NCBI GenBank assembly: GCA_024516035.1
Contig: CM044961.1
Coordinates: forward strand, 8,995,105 to 9,059,104
Source: Bactericera cockerelli
Taxonomy: Eukaryota; Arthropoda; Insecta; Hemiptera; Triozidae
DNA: 64,000 nt
Direction: 5' to 3'
Part shown: positions 32,028-44,543 of the stretch, piece after piece
Numbering within the stretch: position 1 is the first letter of the stretch
Layout of the letters: every line of letters begins with the position of its first letter
Program-made: the position numbers and the translations under genes
Notes under the pieces: generated by a model
The model's input: only the letters and a program-made list of their open reading frames with translations
What the model was told of the DNA's origin: nothing
Databases searched by the model: none

Positions 32028-32235
32028 GCCGATTTCCGTGGCTCAGTGGTTAAGAGCATTGTTTACTGACCCGGAGGTTGCGTGTTCGAACCCCGGCTGG
32101 AACAGAAAATGCCGACTGATTTTTTTCGTTTCCGGAAAGCCATGGATGTAAATGTATATTAGAGCTCTGATGTAATGCGAAAGCGATTCCGGGCAAAATA
32201 ACCTTCAAAAAAGATTTATATGTTTTATTGAAAAC
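32028..32235 (+). mobile_element. SINE family T6 (copy A)
   Basis: Head ccgtggctcagtggttaaga, tgacccggaggttg, cgtgttcgaaccccgg; body with aatgcgaaagcgattccggg. Partner: 59907-60112; inverted relative: 34730-34905. Confidence 0.82.
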
Positions 32236-33391
32236 ATGATGAAGGTGATTGCATTTACCAGTGTTATCTGAACTAATAGTACATTATAAGATAATCATCT
32301 AGTAAAAAAAAAAAAAAAAAATCTGTTAACCCGTTTAGACAATAGCTCATTATACAACCACCAATTTTCACTGTGTATGAACAAAAAAATAAGTATAAAT
32401 TACCCATTTTATATTTTGTTTTTAAAATAAGTTCTTTCATTAATCTATTATTTAATATTATTTACAGAACAATACTTAGGAACAATCTATCGTCTAACGC
32501 TCAAGCTCTTTATGGATCGGTATGAAAACATTGTGGGGTCCTATATTTTGTCCACCTCACCAAACCAAAAAAAAAGGAAAATGTCATTTGTGAAAATTTA
32601 TTTTAATACAAAAAGAAAACAAAAGAGAATTCCGGAAAATTTTCTGCTCACTCATGGCTCAGATCTTTTCTATTTTATTTTATAAAATTAAACTGGAGGA
32701 AAAGAAAGCGCTTTCTAACCCAGAAGTTAATTCGGCGAAAAGGAAAATGGCAAATTGGGCTGTCATTAGGGTCTTTATGTCTTTCTGGGTTTCTGAGACA
32801 TTACCTACTCTGAGAAATTCATGGATAGATGGGAGGAAGGGAAAGCAAAATATGAGAAGAAATCTCTAGCGTAGATAATTTTGTTTCATTTGGAACGTAT
32901 TGGAAAGGGAACAAACAAAATTTGAATTTCTATGGTACCGAAATGTGGGATGTGATAGATATTAATTTAATCAACTACCTTAGTTCTCAATCATTAGATC
33001 CATAGACCTGAGAATTAGAGGATCAAGAAAAAAAATTAGACAATTTTCTGAATATGTTTAAAATATGTATAAAAAAAAGAAGAAAAATCAATTAATTAAT
33101 GTTTAAAAACACAATAAAATAATAACTATGACAGTAAAAACCACCTTATTTTGGTAAAATAATTATTATGAAACAGGATTAAATTTCTAGGACGTGTTAA
33201 TCCAAGCCACTATCAATCACTTACCTGGATATACCTAAATGCGTTGCGATTAGTTGACACTCTGACTGTAGAAAGCGTGTTAACGGCAAAACAAGATGAG
33301 TCCTGTTTTGAAATAGATTAATCTAGTCCTGTTTCATAATTCGGACCATATTTTGAAGAAGAAAAAAAAAAAAAAAACATAAATAAAGTCT
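32236..33391. other. no gene assigned; small open frame 32654-32869
   Basis: Mostly AT-rich. An ATG-initiated 71-codon plus-strand frame at 32654 is also open in copy B (60829-61050, 73 codons), differing by a 6-base in-frame indel and a few substitutions. I do not recognise the protein, and the overall similarity of the copies is enough to explain the shared frame. Confidence 0.4.
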
Positions 33392-33658
33392 GTCCCGGTA
33401 GCTCAGTGGTAAAGGCGGCACTCTGTGAATCCAGATATTCCAGAGGTCGCGGGTTCGAAACCCAACCGGGACATGACAACCTCCCATTTGGGATTTTTAC
33501 CACATAATAATAATTATGTCATAATAATATTAAATTGTAAAATAATAATACAAATAAATAAAATCTAATCTAATAATATGTCTTGGGCTTACTGCTGGAA
33601 TAATGGGATTATAGTAGTCTTAATCGGGCAGTATAAATAAGGCGATATTATTATTATT
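33392..33658 (+). mobile_element. SINE family T1 with internal A/T-rich expansion
   Basis: Intact head (gtcccggtagctcagtggta, gcgggttcgaaaccc) with about 65 extra A/T-rich bases in the body at about 33505-33570. Copy A only. Confidence 0.85.
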
Positions 33659-33942
33659 TTAAATAGGGGCATGTATACAAGTCAATTGGTAGGGCTGTAG
33701 TTATCTAATTTGCGGATTCTGTGTTTCCGGTTCTCAACCAATCCATGAGGTTTTCACAGTATACTTTTGAGAATTTGCCCAATAATGTCATTCTTCTTCT
33801 TTCATTTTTCCTTTTACTAAACCTACATGGGGTTCCCATCTGTTCCATGAAAATCCTTCCTATATAGCTTTCAGAAAGAGATGCCTTCATAGTAATAGAT
33901 TCATCTTCGTAATAATAATAGAATATAATCAGTGGGCCCAGT

Positions 33943-34205
33943 AGTCCCTGTGGCAGAGTGAGGTAGCGCGCTAGGCATTGCACGCATGGTGACCTGGGTT
34001 CGATTCCCAGCGAGGCAGGAATTTTTTTGCTCTGTACTTGGATGTTCGGGGTCCACTCATACCTCGTGAAGAAAAATAAGTAGTTACTTGTATGAGTAAC
34101 GACCAGTGGCGGCATTACCAGAGTAAAAAGCACTTAATGTAATAAAATAATTCGAAATGTGAAGGAGGCTCTTAGTAATGCTGCGCTACTCACAAAAATT
34201 GTGAA
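33943..34205 (+). mobile_element. SINE family T5, full head, copy A only
   Basis: Head gtccctgtggcagagtgagg, agcgcgctaggcat, cctgggttcgattcccag; body as at 3356. It lies in the 33140-34450 stretch missing from copy B. Confidence 0.82.
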
Positions 34206-34729
34206 GGGGCCTTGTGCTTCACCACTGATAAAATCATACATATATTCAGTGGGCCCTCTCTTTTCTAGATATTCTCTCTTAGGTATTCATCAATAACTTC
34301 GTCTCTCCATCTCATCTTTGATCTACCTCTCTTTCTTTTGTATAATGGCGTAACTGTTTGGTCCCATTCCGGCAGGAAAAAAACATTATTTCCTTAATGG
34401 TCTCTGTATACCTACATATGATATAATATAAGTATATGTACAAATATACATAGTATGTATGTTTTGTTCCAAGCATCAGCGAAATGGAGTCAAACCTGCG
34501 GATATAGGAGAACTGTATCCATATAAAAGATGACTAGATATAAAAGAGAACTGGATACATAATTTATACCTAGGAAAAACCTGGATATACGAGAAAAAAA
34601 ATCTGGTCCTCCAGGTTCTCTTATACCCAGGTTTGACTGTAATAGTAGTTGTTGAGCTCATAGGTGGTACAGCTGCGTGCTGACATAAATTCCAGAGTTG
34701 TACAACTTTTTAAAAAAAAAGAAAAAAAA
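34206..34729. other. no gene seen
   Basis: Unassigned. Contains caggtttgactg/ccaggttctcttat words that recur near 26395, 54045 and 61600. Confidence 0.4.
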
Positions 34730-34905
34730 GGTAAGTGTGCAACGGAACCGCTTTCGCATTACTTCAGGGCACTTACCTTTACATCCATGCCATTCCGGAA
34801 ACGGAAAATTTCGGTCAGAAATTTCCGCTCCGGCCGGGATTCGAACCCGCAACCTCCGGGTCAGTAACCAATGCTCTTAACCACTGAGCCACGGAGGTCG
34901 GCAAC
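34730..34905 (-). mobile_element. SINE family T6, inverted, with A-tail
   Basis: The minus strand gives cctccgtggctcagtggtta, ggttgcgggttcgaatcccg and the T6 body, ending in a T/A-rich run at 34710-34730. Not seen at the matching place in copy B (about 61890). Confidence 0.8.
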
Positions 34906-35064
34906 TTATCTACTCTAATACTTGGTCCGATAGATGCAAGGAAACAAGATCCGATAGACGCGGGGAAATAATTTCCATGCATGAACTCTGCGTCGCTCAT
35001 CTTATCCTTCCCCAAGAAGTAATCGATATTGAATACTTTGATGCAGTTGTTCTCAAAGTTGCAT

Positions 35065-35267
35065 TAATAATAATAATATCGCCTTATTTATACTGTACGA
35101 GTAGGACTATCCAAATCCCATTATTCCAGCAGTAAGCCCAAGACATATTATTATGTGGTAAAAATCCCAAATGGGAGTATAACATGTCTCGGCCGGGTTT
35201 CGAACCCATGACCCTCTTAATCTCTGGATTCACAGAGTGCCGCCTTTACCACTGAGCTACCGGGACA
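35065..35267 (-). mobile_element. SINE family T1 (copy A)
   Basis: Inverted full copy between AAT repeats and ctaccgggacagac. Partner: 62047-62244. Confidence 0.88.
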
Positions 35268-35518
35268 GACAATATTGTGCGGCGTTCCGTAAGATCTATT
35301 CTACGGACCCGTATTTATCAATTTGACACCTTAGTGGACGAATTTCTCATGTAAATTCTATATTTTGCTAGTCAAATCAGTGAACCTGGTTTTTTACTTT
35401 GGATGTAACAGATTTTTTTCTTACAGAATTCTGGCAAACTTGGCTATCAAATTTTAGGTATATAATCATCATCATCATCATAAATATGTAGGTATATAAT
35501 CATAATCATCATCATCAT

Positions 35519-35700
35519 AGGGTGACGTCATCGTGAACGATGGTAGCCAGACAGTGGAGGAATGACTCAGAACTTCAACCACTGTCTTTACAAGGAGGCT
35601 GATAATTGACAAGAGCCCCCAGAACCAAGCCAATGCTGATCTACTCCCTGTTTATATATGTATAGTCCCGCAGCCAGACTGCTGGCCTACTCCCTTTTAT
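35519..35700 (+). mobile_element. repeat family T7 (SINE-like)
   Basis: Conserved start ggtgacgtcatcgtgaacga, tggtagccagacagtggagg, then ccactgtctttacaaggagg and ccagaaccaagccaatgctg, then a tail of agccagactgctgg units. Other copies: 40744-41140 and 62612-62960. No tRNA or 5S head is visible, so the class is uncertain. Confidence 0.65.
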
Positions 35701-35854
35701 AATAATAATATGTGTTTCTTTGTGTTATTATATCACAATTTTAGTGGGTAGCGCAGAATTATAGGACTTTTCGGTATTTTTAATATCCTAAAATCTTATT
35801 TTTGTCTATAATTCCGTCACTGGTCGCTGCTAACATTAAAGCGGCTACTCATTT

Positions 35855-35985
35855 TTCCTCACGAAGTATGAGTAGACTCGGGACATCCAAGTACAGAGCA
35901 GAAAAAATCCTGCCCCGCTGGGAATCGAACCCAGGTCACCGTGCGTGCAATGCCTAGCGTGCTAACTAAATCGGCCACGGTGACT
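35855..35985 (-). mobile_element. SINE family T5 fragment
   Basis: Inverted head and start of body: ctgggaatcgaacccaggtc, catccaagtacagagc. Confidence 0.78.
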
Positions 35986-36539
35986 AAATTCCCTGTTTAT
36001 AGTCAACTACAAATCTATAGTATGCAATCAACTACAAAAATTCGGAAGTCTCAGAGAACGACCACATCTCAGGAACCACTTGAAGACCACTCCTAAACCC
36101 GGTCACTTCTCTCGGCAATGCCACCTCAGAGGTTCAGCCTCCAACCCGTCAACCCAAAGACTCAACGCCATAAACTGTTCATTTTTATACCAGCTGTCAA
36201 ACCGTTTGACCAAGAAGACTCTCCGAGGAATTAATAAATTTCAAAATACGATTTTTTTCTTCTGAAATATCTCAGACTTTAATGAAGAACACGGGAAAAG
36301 ATTTCATTTTGTCATTTTTTAACTCTTTTTTTCTGTCATTTTTTTTAAACTCTAGACTCTCACTTCTGATTTCAAATATCTCCAATAAATTTACCCGTGA
36401 GTTTTTTTATGTTTATGTAAATTTTCTGAGAAGACTTCCCAAGTGTATAAGTATGGCCATATTGGTAGATAGATAAATGTACACTATAAGAAAGTAGTAC
36501 AATGCATATACAGTTACACAATATCTATGTATTATCTAT
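35986..36539. other. no gene assigned
   Basis: Shared with copy B (62975-63495). The 61-codon frames on both strands at 36080 and 63038 follow the high identity of the copies. No family recognised. Confidence 0.4.
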
Positions 36540-37267
36540 GGGAAATGTCACATTCCTCCCCGTTGACCTTTTTTTTTAGCAAATTGGGTCCATATCAAAT
36601 TCGGTCCTATGTCAAATTGGGTCCATATCAAATTGGGTCCTATGTCAAATTCGGTCCCTTAATAAGTAAATAAAAACAGTTTTAAGTATATAGTATATAG
36701 ACATGCAGCAAGACTATCGATTTCCTCCTTGAAGGCCATGCCTAGGGTTTATAGTAGGCTTAGGTAAAATACAATGAAGGCCATGCCTTGGGTTTATAGT
36801 AGGGTTAGGTAAAATACAATGTAGGTCATGCCTCGCTTTTATTGTAGGGTTAGGTAAAATACATTGAAGGCCATGCCTTGGGTTTATAGTAGGGTTAGGT
36901 AAAAAACAATGAAGGCCATGCCTTGGGTTTATAGTAGGGTTAGGTAAAATACAATGTAGGCAATGCCTCGCTTTTATAGTAGGGTTAGGTAAAATACATT
37001 GAAGGCCATGCCTTGGGTTTATAGTAGGGTTAGGTAAAATACAATGTAGGCCATGCCTCGGTTTTATAGTAGGGTTAGGTAAAATACATTGAAGGCCATG
37101 CCTATGAGGAAAAACAAGATAACAGATAAGTACATACATAGAATAATAAGTATATAGGGTGGACACATCGCCGGACCGAATTTGACATGACATTATTCTT
37201 GTTCCGGACCGAATATGCTATTGTTTTTCAGGTAAAAAAACAGTCGGGACCGAGTATGCTATCGTCC
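36540..37267. mobile_element. 728-bp Mutator-like non-autonomous element, copy A only
   Basis: Flanked by a 9-bp direct repeat ATTATCTAT (36531-36539, 37268-37276); copy B has it once (63487-63495). A 9-bp duplication fits Mutator-like elements. Terminal repeats are weak (gggaaatg against ggacgata), but subterminal words are inverted across the element: tatgtcaaattcggtcc units at 36588-36658 and ggaccgaatttgacat at 37173-37188. The interior is a 45-bp minisatellite. Superfamily is tentative. Confidence 0.75.
36731..37101 (-). repeat. 45-bp minisatellite inside the Mutator-like element
   Basis: Eight units and a part, phased at exactly 45 bp (36731, 36776, 36821 and on). Two unit types, one with ttgggttta and one with tcgctttta, recur roughly every third unit, a higher-order pattern. 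The minus strand is open through all units (15-residue words such as HGLHCILPNPTINPR) because 45 is divisible by three. Confidence 0.92.
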
Positions 37268-37304
37268 ATTATCTATAAAAAAAAAAATTATTTTTTTATT
37301 TTAA

Positions 37305-37484
37305 AGATCAGTGTTTCACAGTCTTTTTTATTTCGTAGCCATGAAACAGGAGCTACTGTAGACGCTTGTGGTCTGTGCTGTAGCCTGCCCATCCCGTAGT
37401 ATGCCTCCCCTCTGATGGGCGAGAAGTGACCCAGAACCTTCCGCATGGCAAGCGAGTGCTTAACCACTGAGTTAATTGCGCGCG
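37305..37484 (-). mobile_element. SINE family T2 with internal deletion (copy A)
   Basis: T2 3' end at left and the head at right (cttaaccactgagttaattg), with about 110 bases of the middle missing. Partner 63506-63802 is complete. Confidence 0.82.
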
Positions 37485-38462
37485 ATGAATTGAGATTGTT
37501 CTGATCAGATGTAACATCATCTTATGTTGTTTCCATACGTTTTTGTATGTATGTATATATCTCTATACAAAGTTTTCAACATGTAATTAAGTAATTTCAA
37601 CATGTAATTGAATAACCATAGCTTTATTGCACCTTTTAGTTGTGATTACTATAAAAAAAATTGTATATGATAAAATAACAATATAAATGATGAAAAAACT
37701 TGCTTATACACTAGAAATTCCTCTTTTCTTTTTCTTTCCAAAACCCATCGCAAAAAAATACTTTTAATATAATATATGTACGTACAATTTAAATGGAAAA
37801 TGTATCTTTACCTAAAAGAGTATTTGTTGGTAATCTTTTTCAGTTGTAAATTAGTTTGGTATGTAAAATCCTAACTTCTGATTAGAGATTAGAGAACTAA
37901 ATTTATGAAAAAAGAATCAAGAGTTATGTATTTATGTGAATGAGACTTTCAGAAAATAAATCAAATTGTTTGGGCCACTCAAATGGTGAATTTTTTTGTC
38001 GTAATGTTTTAATTAAAAGTCAGAAACCTCAAAATATTTCGATCCATTTTAATTATGTTGAAAATTTTCAAGTCATTTGTAAACTAAAAGGTCATGTTTA
38101 AGCAAAAAGAACCAAATTTAGCATAAAATATAAATAAAAATGGATATGGATAATTGAAATGAATTTACATACCATTCTAATCGGATTCTGAGAGTACAAT
38201 CTTGAACGTAGGGTCTTTAACTATGTAAAGGTATTTGCCCAAAGTTGAGTTATTTCTCAAGATCAATGATATTAGAGAATTGATCAGGATTCCAGGATAA
38301 AAAAAAAAACATTTTGGAATTACCTATTTGAATTTATTTTGTGGGAAGATTTCAAACTTTTTTGCCTGGTTGTTTTCAACATGTTCATTACAGACAAAGA
38401 TATCTGAAACACAAAGTTTATTGGATGATACGAAAAGATTTAAAAAAGAAAAGAAAATAAAA
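37485..38462. other. no gene seen
   Basis: AT-rich. To about 37665 it matches the end of copy B; the rest is unassigned spacer. Confidence 0.5.
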
Positions 38463-38721
38463 AGATGAGTGTTTCACAGCCTTTTTCATTTCGTAGCCAT
38501 GAAACAGGAGCTAATACATTAGACGTTTGTGGTCTGTGTTGTAGCGTGCCAATCCCGTACTATGCCTCCCCTCTGATGGGCGAGAAACGACACAATAATT
38601 CCCATTTAGGTGCTGGGTCAACACGAGCGCACCGGAAGGTACGAGTATCTCTTACAAACAAATTTTTGTCGGCGCGGGGGATCGAACCCGGGACCTTCCG
38701 CATGGCACGCTAGTGCTTAAC
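38463..38721 (-). mobile_element. SINE family T2
   Basis: Inverted copy: gagtgtttcacagcc to gcgggggatcgaacccggga, ccttccgcatggca, cttaaccag; the outer acceptor stem is lost. Confidence 0.85.
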
Positions 38722-40743
38722 CAGTCCTCCCTTTGTTTTTTAGCTTAATAGACATATTCTTGTGTAACAAGATTTCCATCAAGTAAATTTAAGACATTTT
38801 TAATTTGCCAAGTGTCACATGTATGCGTAGTATGCGTACGAGTATATCTACTTATTTGTTTATTCGGTGTAGAGGTATCCTGATCCACCATTTGGTGGCC
38901 ACACAATGAACCTCACTCAGCCGAAGTAGGGACAATTACTTATGATCCTTTCTGTTCACCAGAAATTAAGCCAATAGCAAAATTAGCTCGTAACCTGAGG
39001 TCGTTGGTTCGTGTCCCTAGTATGACGTTAAAAATGTTTATCTCTGTTTATAATTTATTGTTGATTGTTTTGTATAGAAAAGTAAAGTGTAAATAATTTT
39101 TTAAAAAAATATGAAGGCTTTGAGTAAGTTTGATGTCACCACTGTGATTAACACGAATAATATGATAACTTTAGTTCTTTTATTAAAATTATTAATATTC
39201 ATATACCTCTATTATATTCATATACCTCTAATATCTTATCCTGGGTCCCACCGCTGCACGTTGTAATTTGTAAAGCACCCAGAACAATATGTCAGAAATA
39301 CTTCGGGTTTTGGACTTTATATATTTGAGTATTTTCAGTCACTTATTCTTGGTGACATCTGGTACTCGTGTGGGAGTATGGAACTTTTCTACATGTATGA
39401 GGTGAGAGGTGATAGGGTCCATTAGGGCATTCGGGTCCAAAATTTGGTCTTTCATGTTTAAAAATTCATTGGAGGAGGTTCATGATGTTTCCATGTATTT
39501 ATATTTCACAATAACATCTTCAACAAACAATGAGGGTATACCCACCTTCAAAAGATAAAAAATCTTGTGCTGAAGGTGGGGAATATTTTTTTTATTATTA
39601 TTATTATTGAATATTAGTACCTATTATTAGACTCGAGCTTTTCATGCAAGGAGTTGAACCGGGCCGGATGATCATGTGGATTATGTATACTTTATTGATA
39701 CATACCTAATACCTACATATATTGTAAAGTACATAAATCAAGAGTACAGGTAAGTAGGTACGAAACTTATACTTATTACATAATTTCTGTATGTACGTAG
39801 ATTATTCCTGTTAATTTGACATTAAAAAACACTCAGTCATCAGTCTTTCCAAGACAATTTCTGTAAAGTTGACATTAAAAAACACTCATCTATCAGGCTT
39901 ATCAGCTTCGGTCCAGACAGAGAGGTGCTAGGTTTGAGCTGAGGTATTAAAAATTCAAACAAACAAAAACTAAAAAAGGTGCAATCATCTAACCTTTCAA
40001 CATATATTTCTCATCAAATCTCAGGGGCACATTTAAAAGCGTAAAAATATGCCACAAACTGCATGAAAATTTATCCTGGCTTTAAAGAAACAATATTATA
40101 TAGATATCTACTTAACTAGGTACTATACAATATACATAAGGAACTAGCAAAGCTGTGGTATGGTATACATAAAATAAATGTAAATGCATAAAAAAAGTAA
40201 TATAAGTTTGTTATAAGCGTATTTCCTGCAAGCGTACCGCCACGCCATAGGCAAACATCATTACTGTAAAACTCATCTCTGACAACCCTTTTCGTGGGGG
40301 GTTTTAGAGATATTCCATATATAAAAAGTACCTTCATATTTTTTATGAATATTGTTTGTAAATTTTTGCTTGCGCCTTTGAAAGTTGTTTACTTTTGGGA
40401 TTAAAAATTCAGTGAGGTACGTCATAGGATGAAAATATGCGTAAAAATGTCGTGGAGGGAGTGTTTTATGAAGGCATTACTAGCCTATCGTTTATTTTTA
40501 CTGTCAAATATAATGTGTGTACAAAAGATTGCAACTCATTTCAGAGACACCACATAAAGTGAAATAATGTAGTTTAATAATTTTAGTATTACATATCTAA
40601 AAAACCCCTCGTTATCTAAATGCAAAAAATCATATATGAACATTGAAATCAGGAACTTGAAATCTAAAGTTACTTTTTAGATTGTTTAAATCTGTTTAGG
40701 AAATTAGGACAAAGAGAAAGTATTGCTTAAAACATAAGTCATC
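38722..40743. other. no gene seen; one SINE-like remnant
   Basis: AT-rich spacer. Bases 38985-39030 (gctcgtaacctgaggtcgtt, ggttcgtgtccc) look like a decayed T3 head. A pair of ttgacattaaaaaacactca repeats lies near 39817 and 39869. No credible gene in 2 kb. Confidence 0.5.
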
Positions 40744-41140
40744 ATCATTATAGGTTGGCGTCATCGTAAACGATGGTAGCCAGACAGTGGAGGAATGACT
40801 CAGCACTTTTACCACTGTCTTTACAAGGAGGCTAATAATTAACAAGGGCCCCCAGAACCAAGCCAATGCTGGTTTATTAGCTGTTTATAGCCCCCCAGCC
40901 AGACTGCTGGTCTACTCCCTGTTTATAGTCCCTCAGCCAGACTGCTGGCTTACTCACTGTTTATATTTAAGTCATGCTACCACTGTCTTTGACTCTCAGT
41001 TCTACCACTGTCTTTAAAAGGAGGCTAATAATTGACAAGGGCCCCAGAACCAAGCCAATGCTGGTCTACTCCCTGTTTATAGTCTCCCAGCCAGACTGCT
41101 AGTCTACTCCCTGTTAGGTATAGTCCCCCATGGAGGGTGG
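40744..41140 (+). mobile_element. repeat family T7, duplicated internally
   Basis: A full T7 start (ggcgtcatcgtaaacgatgg) with agccagactgctgg units, then a second partial copy from about 40977 (ccactgtcttt, caagccaatgctggtctact). Confidence 0.65.
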
Positions 41141-41242
41141 AATAAATGGAGCTTGAAAAGAAAGTCAAATGTAGATCTTCGAAATATCTAGTATTCTAGT
41201 TCGTCCTGTGCCAAAAAAATTGCAAGGTTATTGTGACAACAC

Positions 41243-41360
41243 CTTGGAAAGAAGAAAAGAAAGGGGAGAAGAAGGAGTTGGAGGAAGAGGAGGAGGAGGA
41301 GAAGAAGAAGGTGGAGGAAGAGAATGTAGGAGGAACAAAAGAAAAAAAAGGGGTGGGGAG
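41243..41360. repeat. GA-rich tract
   Basis: GAAGAA, GGAGGA and AAAGAA words. Overlapping frames of 63 and 71 codons are low-complexity artefacts. Confidence 0.85.
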
Positions 41361-42409
41361 AAGAGTGAATTGTTTTTCGATTTCCTGCTACAAAGTTGAT
41401 ATTATTCTATTGTTTAATATCAACCAAAAGATGGGGGTACTTTATTAGTGGTGTAGATCGAACTTTGAGCAGGAATTTCTTTATTGCTTCCTTATTAAAA
41501 ACATAATAAGATGATGAAAAAATGTACACTTCAGTGAAACAATTTTTAATTTTAATAGTATAGTATATCTATTAGTTTATAATACATTGAAAAATGTATA
41601 AGACATAGTCACATTAGCCACCCTACTAAATTATGACTAATATTAGAAGAAATTACATTGAAGTACTTAATTATTGGTAGGTATACAGTACATACCCTTA
41701 CCCATATTATATGAAAGACCATGTTTCATAGGTACCTAAATATAAAAAAGGGGGGTGGGGGCAATGAGAATATGACCTGGAAAGATGAATGAGAGCTGAA
41801 TTGATTAATATAAAAATCACTTGAATTAAGTAGTATTATATAACATGTTTTTATATAACATGATTAGTTATTATATTACATGTCATATTGTTATAAAATA
41901 TATACATAGTTTTTATCCCATGATATGCTGGGATGTGATTACTTTTTTGAGTGACAAACTTGAGAAATTATGTATACGCTTTGTATAGATTTGTATAGAT
42001 ATGTATGTATTATGGAACAAACTTGAGATTTTATGTATACGCTTGACGTATGATGAAAATGGATGAACTGTAATTTTGGAAAGGAAAAAGATTAGGAAAG
42101 CAAATGGAAAGCGGAAATTTACGAAATTTGAAACAAAAAAAGTTTGATGGAAATTCTGATGGAAACTTTTAAAGAAATTGAAACTGAAGGAAGACGAGAG
42201 ATGAGCAGCATTTTGAGCTGATGGGATGAAGAAGAAGAAATGGAAGAAGAAATAGAAGAAGAAGAGCAAGAGAAATAATAAGAAACAGAAGAATAAGAAT
42301 AAGAAACTAGAAAATGATCTTCTTTTACTTTATCTTGACTTTGTAAATAAGGAGCAGAGGATACAGCGTCTAACATCACTTTGGTTTTTTTCTTCCTCCT
42401 CATCTAATA
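41361..42409. other. no gene seen
   Basis: AT-rich with a GAAGAA-rich patch at 42220-42310. The 118- and 94-codon minus frames at 41913-42403 are Phe/Ser-rich translations of it and not convincing. Confidence 0.5.
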
Positions 42410-42706
42410 CGTTCTTTCTTTCACTCTCTCTTCATCTCCCTCTCTTTTTCGCCCTCTCTCTCTCTACTTCTGTTGTCCTCCCTCTCTCCCTTTCTCTCTC
42501 TCTTTTTATCTCGTTCTTCTTCTTTCTTTCTCTCATCATCTCTCTCTATCTGCCTCCCTAATTTCTTTCTCGGAGTCTTATTTTCTCTAAGTCTTCCTTT
42601 CTCTTTTTCTCTCTCCCTCCTTCCCTATATCTTTCTGCGTTATTCTCATTCCCTATTCTTTTCCAAATTTGTACACCCATTTTCTCTCTTGCTATCTCTC
42701 TCTACC

Positions 42707-42784
<78 letters not shown>
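42410..42784. repeat. CT-rich tract ending in (AC)n
   Basis: About 330 bases of TCTC/TTCC words, then a pure (CT)n and about 22 AC units to 42784. Confidence 0.92.
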
Positions 42785-42788
<4 letters not shown>

Positions 42789-43625
42789 TATGTACACAAT
42801 ATTATTTACTTTTGTATCGTGTACCTCAATTTAGATAAAAATTGGAAAAGACGAGAAAAAATTGGTCCCTTGAAGGGATTTAGAAAGAGTTTTGGAAATA
42901 CATCGGAAAAGGTTTTTTATATTGAATCCTTCATTTTTCTCGCTTTCTTCATTTTTCTCGCTTTCTATCGCTTTTACTGTAAAAGAAACTTTTTTATATA
43001 TCTAGAATATCTAGATAATCCTTCATTTTAGGAAGGAAATTTCAGCATTAATGTGGCGAAAATCGTTTCTTTTTTTTTTTTTTTTTTTTTTTTTTTTGAT
43101 GATGACTTGATGACTATTGCGAAACAATTGGAAAATCTCATGACTTATAGCTATATCTATTCAGAATATAATACAAATACACCCTAACTTTTGTGTTGTA
43201 TACTTGTGTACACACAGCAGGAGAATTTTATATTTATTTTTTGTACCACAAAGTAAAAAATGGGGTAGATCACTGACTGAAATTTTTATCAAGGGCACAA
43301 TGAAAGTAAAAGCTAAATATATATGATCATAATTATCACTAACTTTATTTTGGGGGGGAAAGAAAAGAAAAACAGTATAGGTTATCCGCTAGAAAATTGA
43401 AAAAGAGAGAAAGATAGAAGGATTTGGACTGAAGATAAAGAAACATGTATGCATGTAAAACAAAGTATTAGGTAACTACAACAAGGAGAAACATTAGATA
43501 ATAAATAAATAAAGTGAGACGGTTTAATTGAGAAAAATATAAAATGACTGAACAAAAACGAATTTAAAGGGAAAATTTTAAAAAATAAAACTAATAAAAA
43601 AAAGAAAACTGGAAAATATACTATT
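42785..43625. other. no gene seen; poly-T
   Basis: Contains a 28-base T run at 43070-43097 and otherwise AT-rich DNA. Confidence 0.5.
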
Positions 43626-43980
43626 TGAAGAAAGTCAAAGAGAAATGCCAAAAAAAAAAGACCAAAGAAAAATTATAAGAACAGGACTGACGAAATAGAA
43701 AGAGAGAGAAGAAAAAGGAGACTTGAGAAAAGAAAAGATCTAGGTACCTTAAAAGAAAATATCATAGAGGACAGAGAAAAGTGTACAAAAAATCAAAAAG
43801 AAATACCATAAAAATGCCAAAAACAAAGACCAAAGAAAAATCATAAAAACAGGATTGACGAAATAGAAAGGGAGAGAAGAAAAAGAAGAGATGAGAAGAG
43901 ATCTAAGTACCTACCATAAAAGAAAAATATGATAGAATAAGAGAAAGGTGTACAAAACTCAAAAAAGAAAAAGGTTGTTA
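43626..43980. repeat. tandem duplication, about 175-bp unit
   Basis: Two imperfect adjacent copies (about 43632-43800 and 43811-43975) share gaccaaagaaaaat, gacgaaatagaaag, aaaagaaaatat and gtgtacaaaa words. A-rich and non-coding. Confidence 0.7.
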
Positions 43981-44012
43981 AGAAATAATAATATATGAAG
44001 AAAATAATAATA

Positions 44013-44190
44013 ATAACACTCTTTAGTGGAAGGTAACCACCAGGCGAGCTTAATGCTCAGGCATTTTCTATCTACCACCTAACCCTCAGAGTCTTATTAT
44101 TATGTGGTCACAAACGGATTCGAATCAACGGATCCCTACACTGCCTGAATTACTAGACTAGCGCGTTAACCACTTGACTACCAGTGCACC
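44013..44190 (-). mobile_element. SINE family T4
   Basis: ctctttagtggaaggtaacc to gcgcgttaaccacttgacta, the full family layout with a decayed B box (cggattcgaatcaacgg). Confidence 0.8.
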
Positions 44191-44509
44191 TGGTAGTTAA
44201 GAAACACAAAAATATAATAAAGAAACACAGAAAAAAATGCTGTCGGAAGAGAGAAAAAAGAGAGAGCCCATGAGAGCGATAGCTACCGGTAGAGCTTGGG
44301 GTGAATTTATTTTTCATTAAAGTTTCATGAAAGCCGCAGGATACGCTACCACCCGGGGGATATGAACCTATATATAATATATATTTATATAAAATATATA
44401 GGATGCATAACAGCAGGAAAGCGGGAGATATTACACGAGAAAATATTAGAAGCGTTGGAGTGAGATAAAAAATGGGAACTGTAAAATTCTTCCAGGATTC
44501 CAGGGCATC

Positions 44510-44543
<34 letters not shown>

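Larger units (their letters stand above)
16854..37665 (+). repeat. segmental duplication, copy A
   Basis: Collinear, same-strand match to 48154-64000. Shared landmarks in order: acaatgtaatctcctgtact start, 5S SINEs, 29-bp minisatellite, T4 SINE, polypyrimidine tract, T3 SINE, CT array, hAT MITE, GA tract, T1/T6 SINEs, T7 repeat, T2 SINE. Copy A has private segments at about 16931-17078, 20280-21977, 22850-24390, 25783-26325, 27695-29346, 33140-34450 and 36540-37267. The right limit is uncertain because copy B meets the window end. Confidence 0.93.

Noticed and set aside
36080..36265. 61-codon frame also present at 63038-63223
   Set aside because: Same explanation; both strands are open and no family is recognisable.
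36714..37193. 159-residue repeat protein
   Set aside because: It is the 45-bp minisatellite read in its open frame, inside a mobile element.
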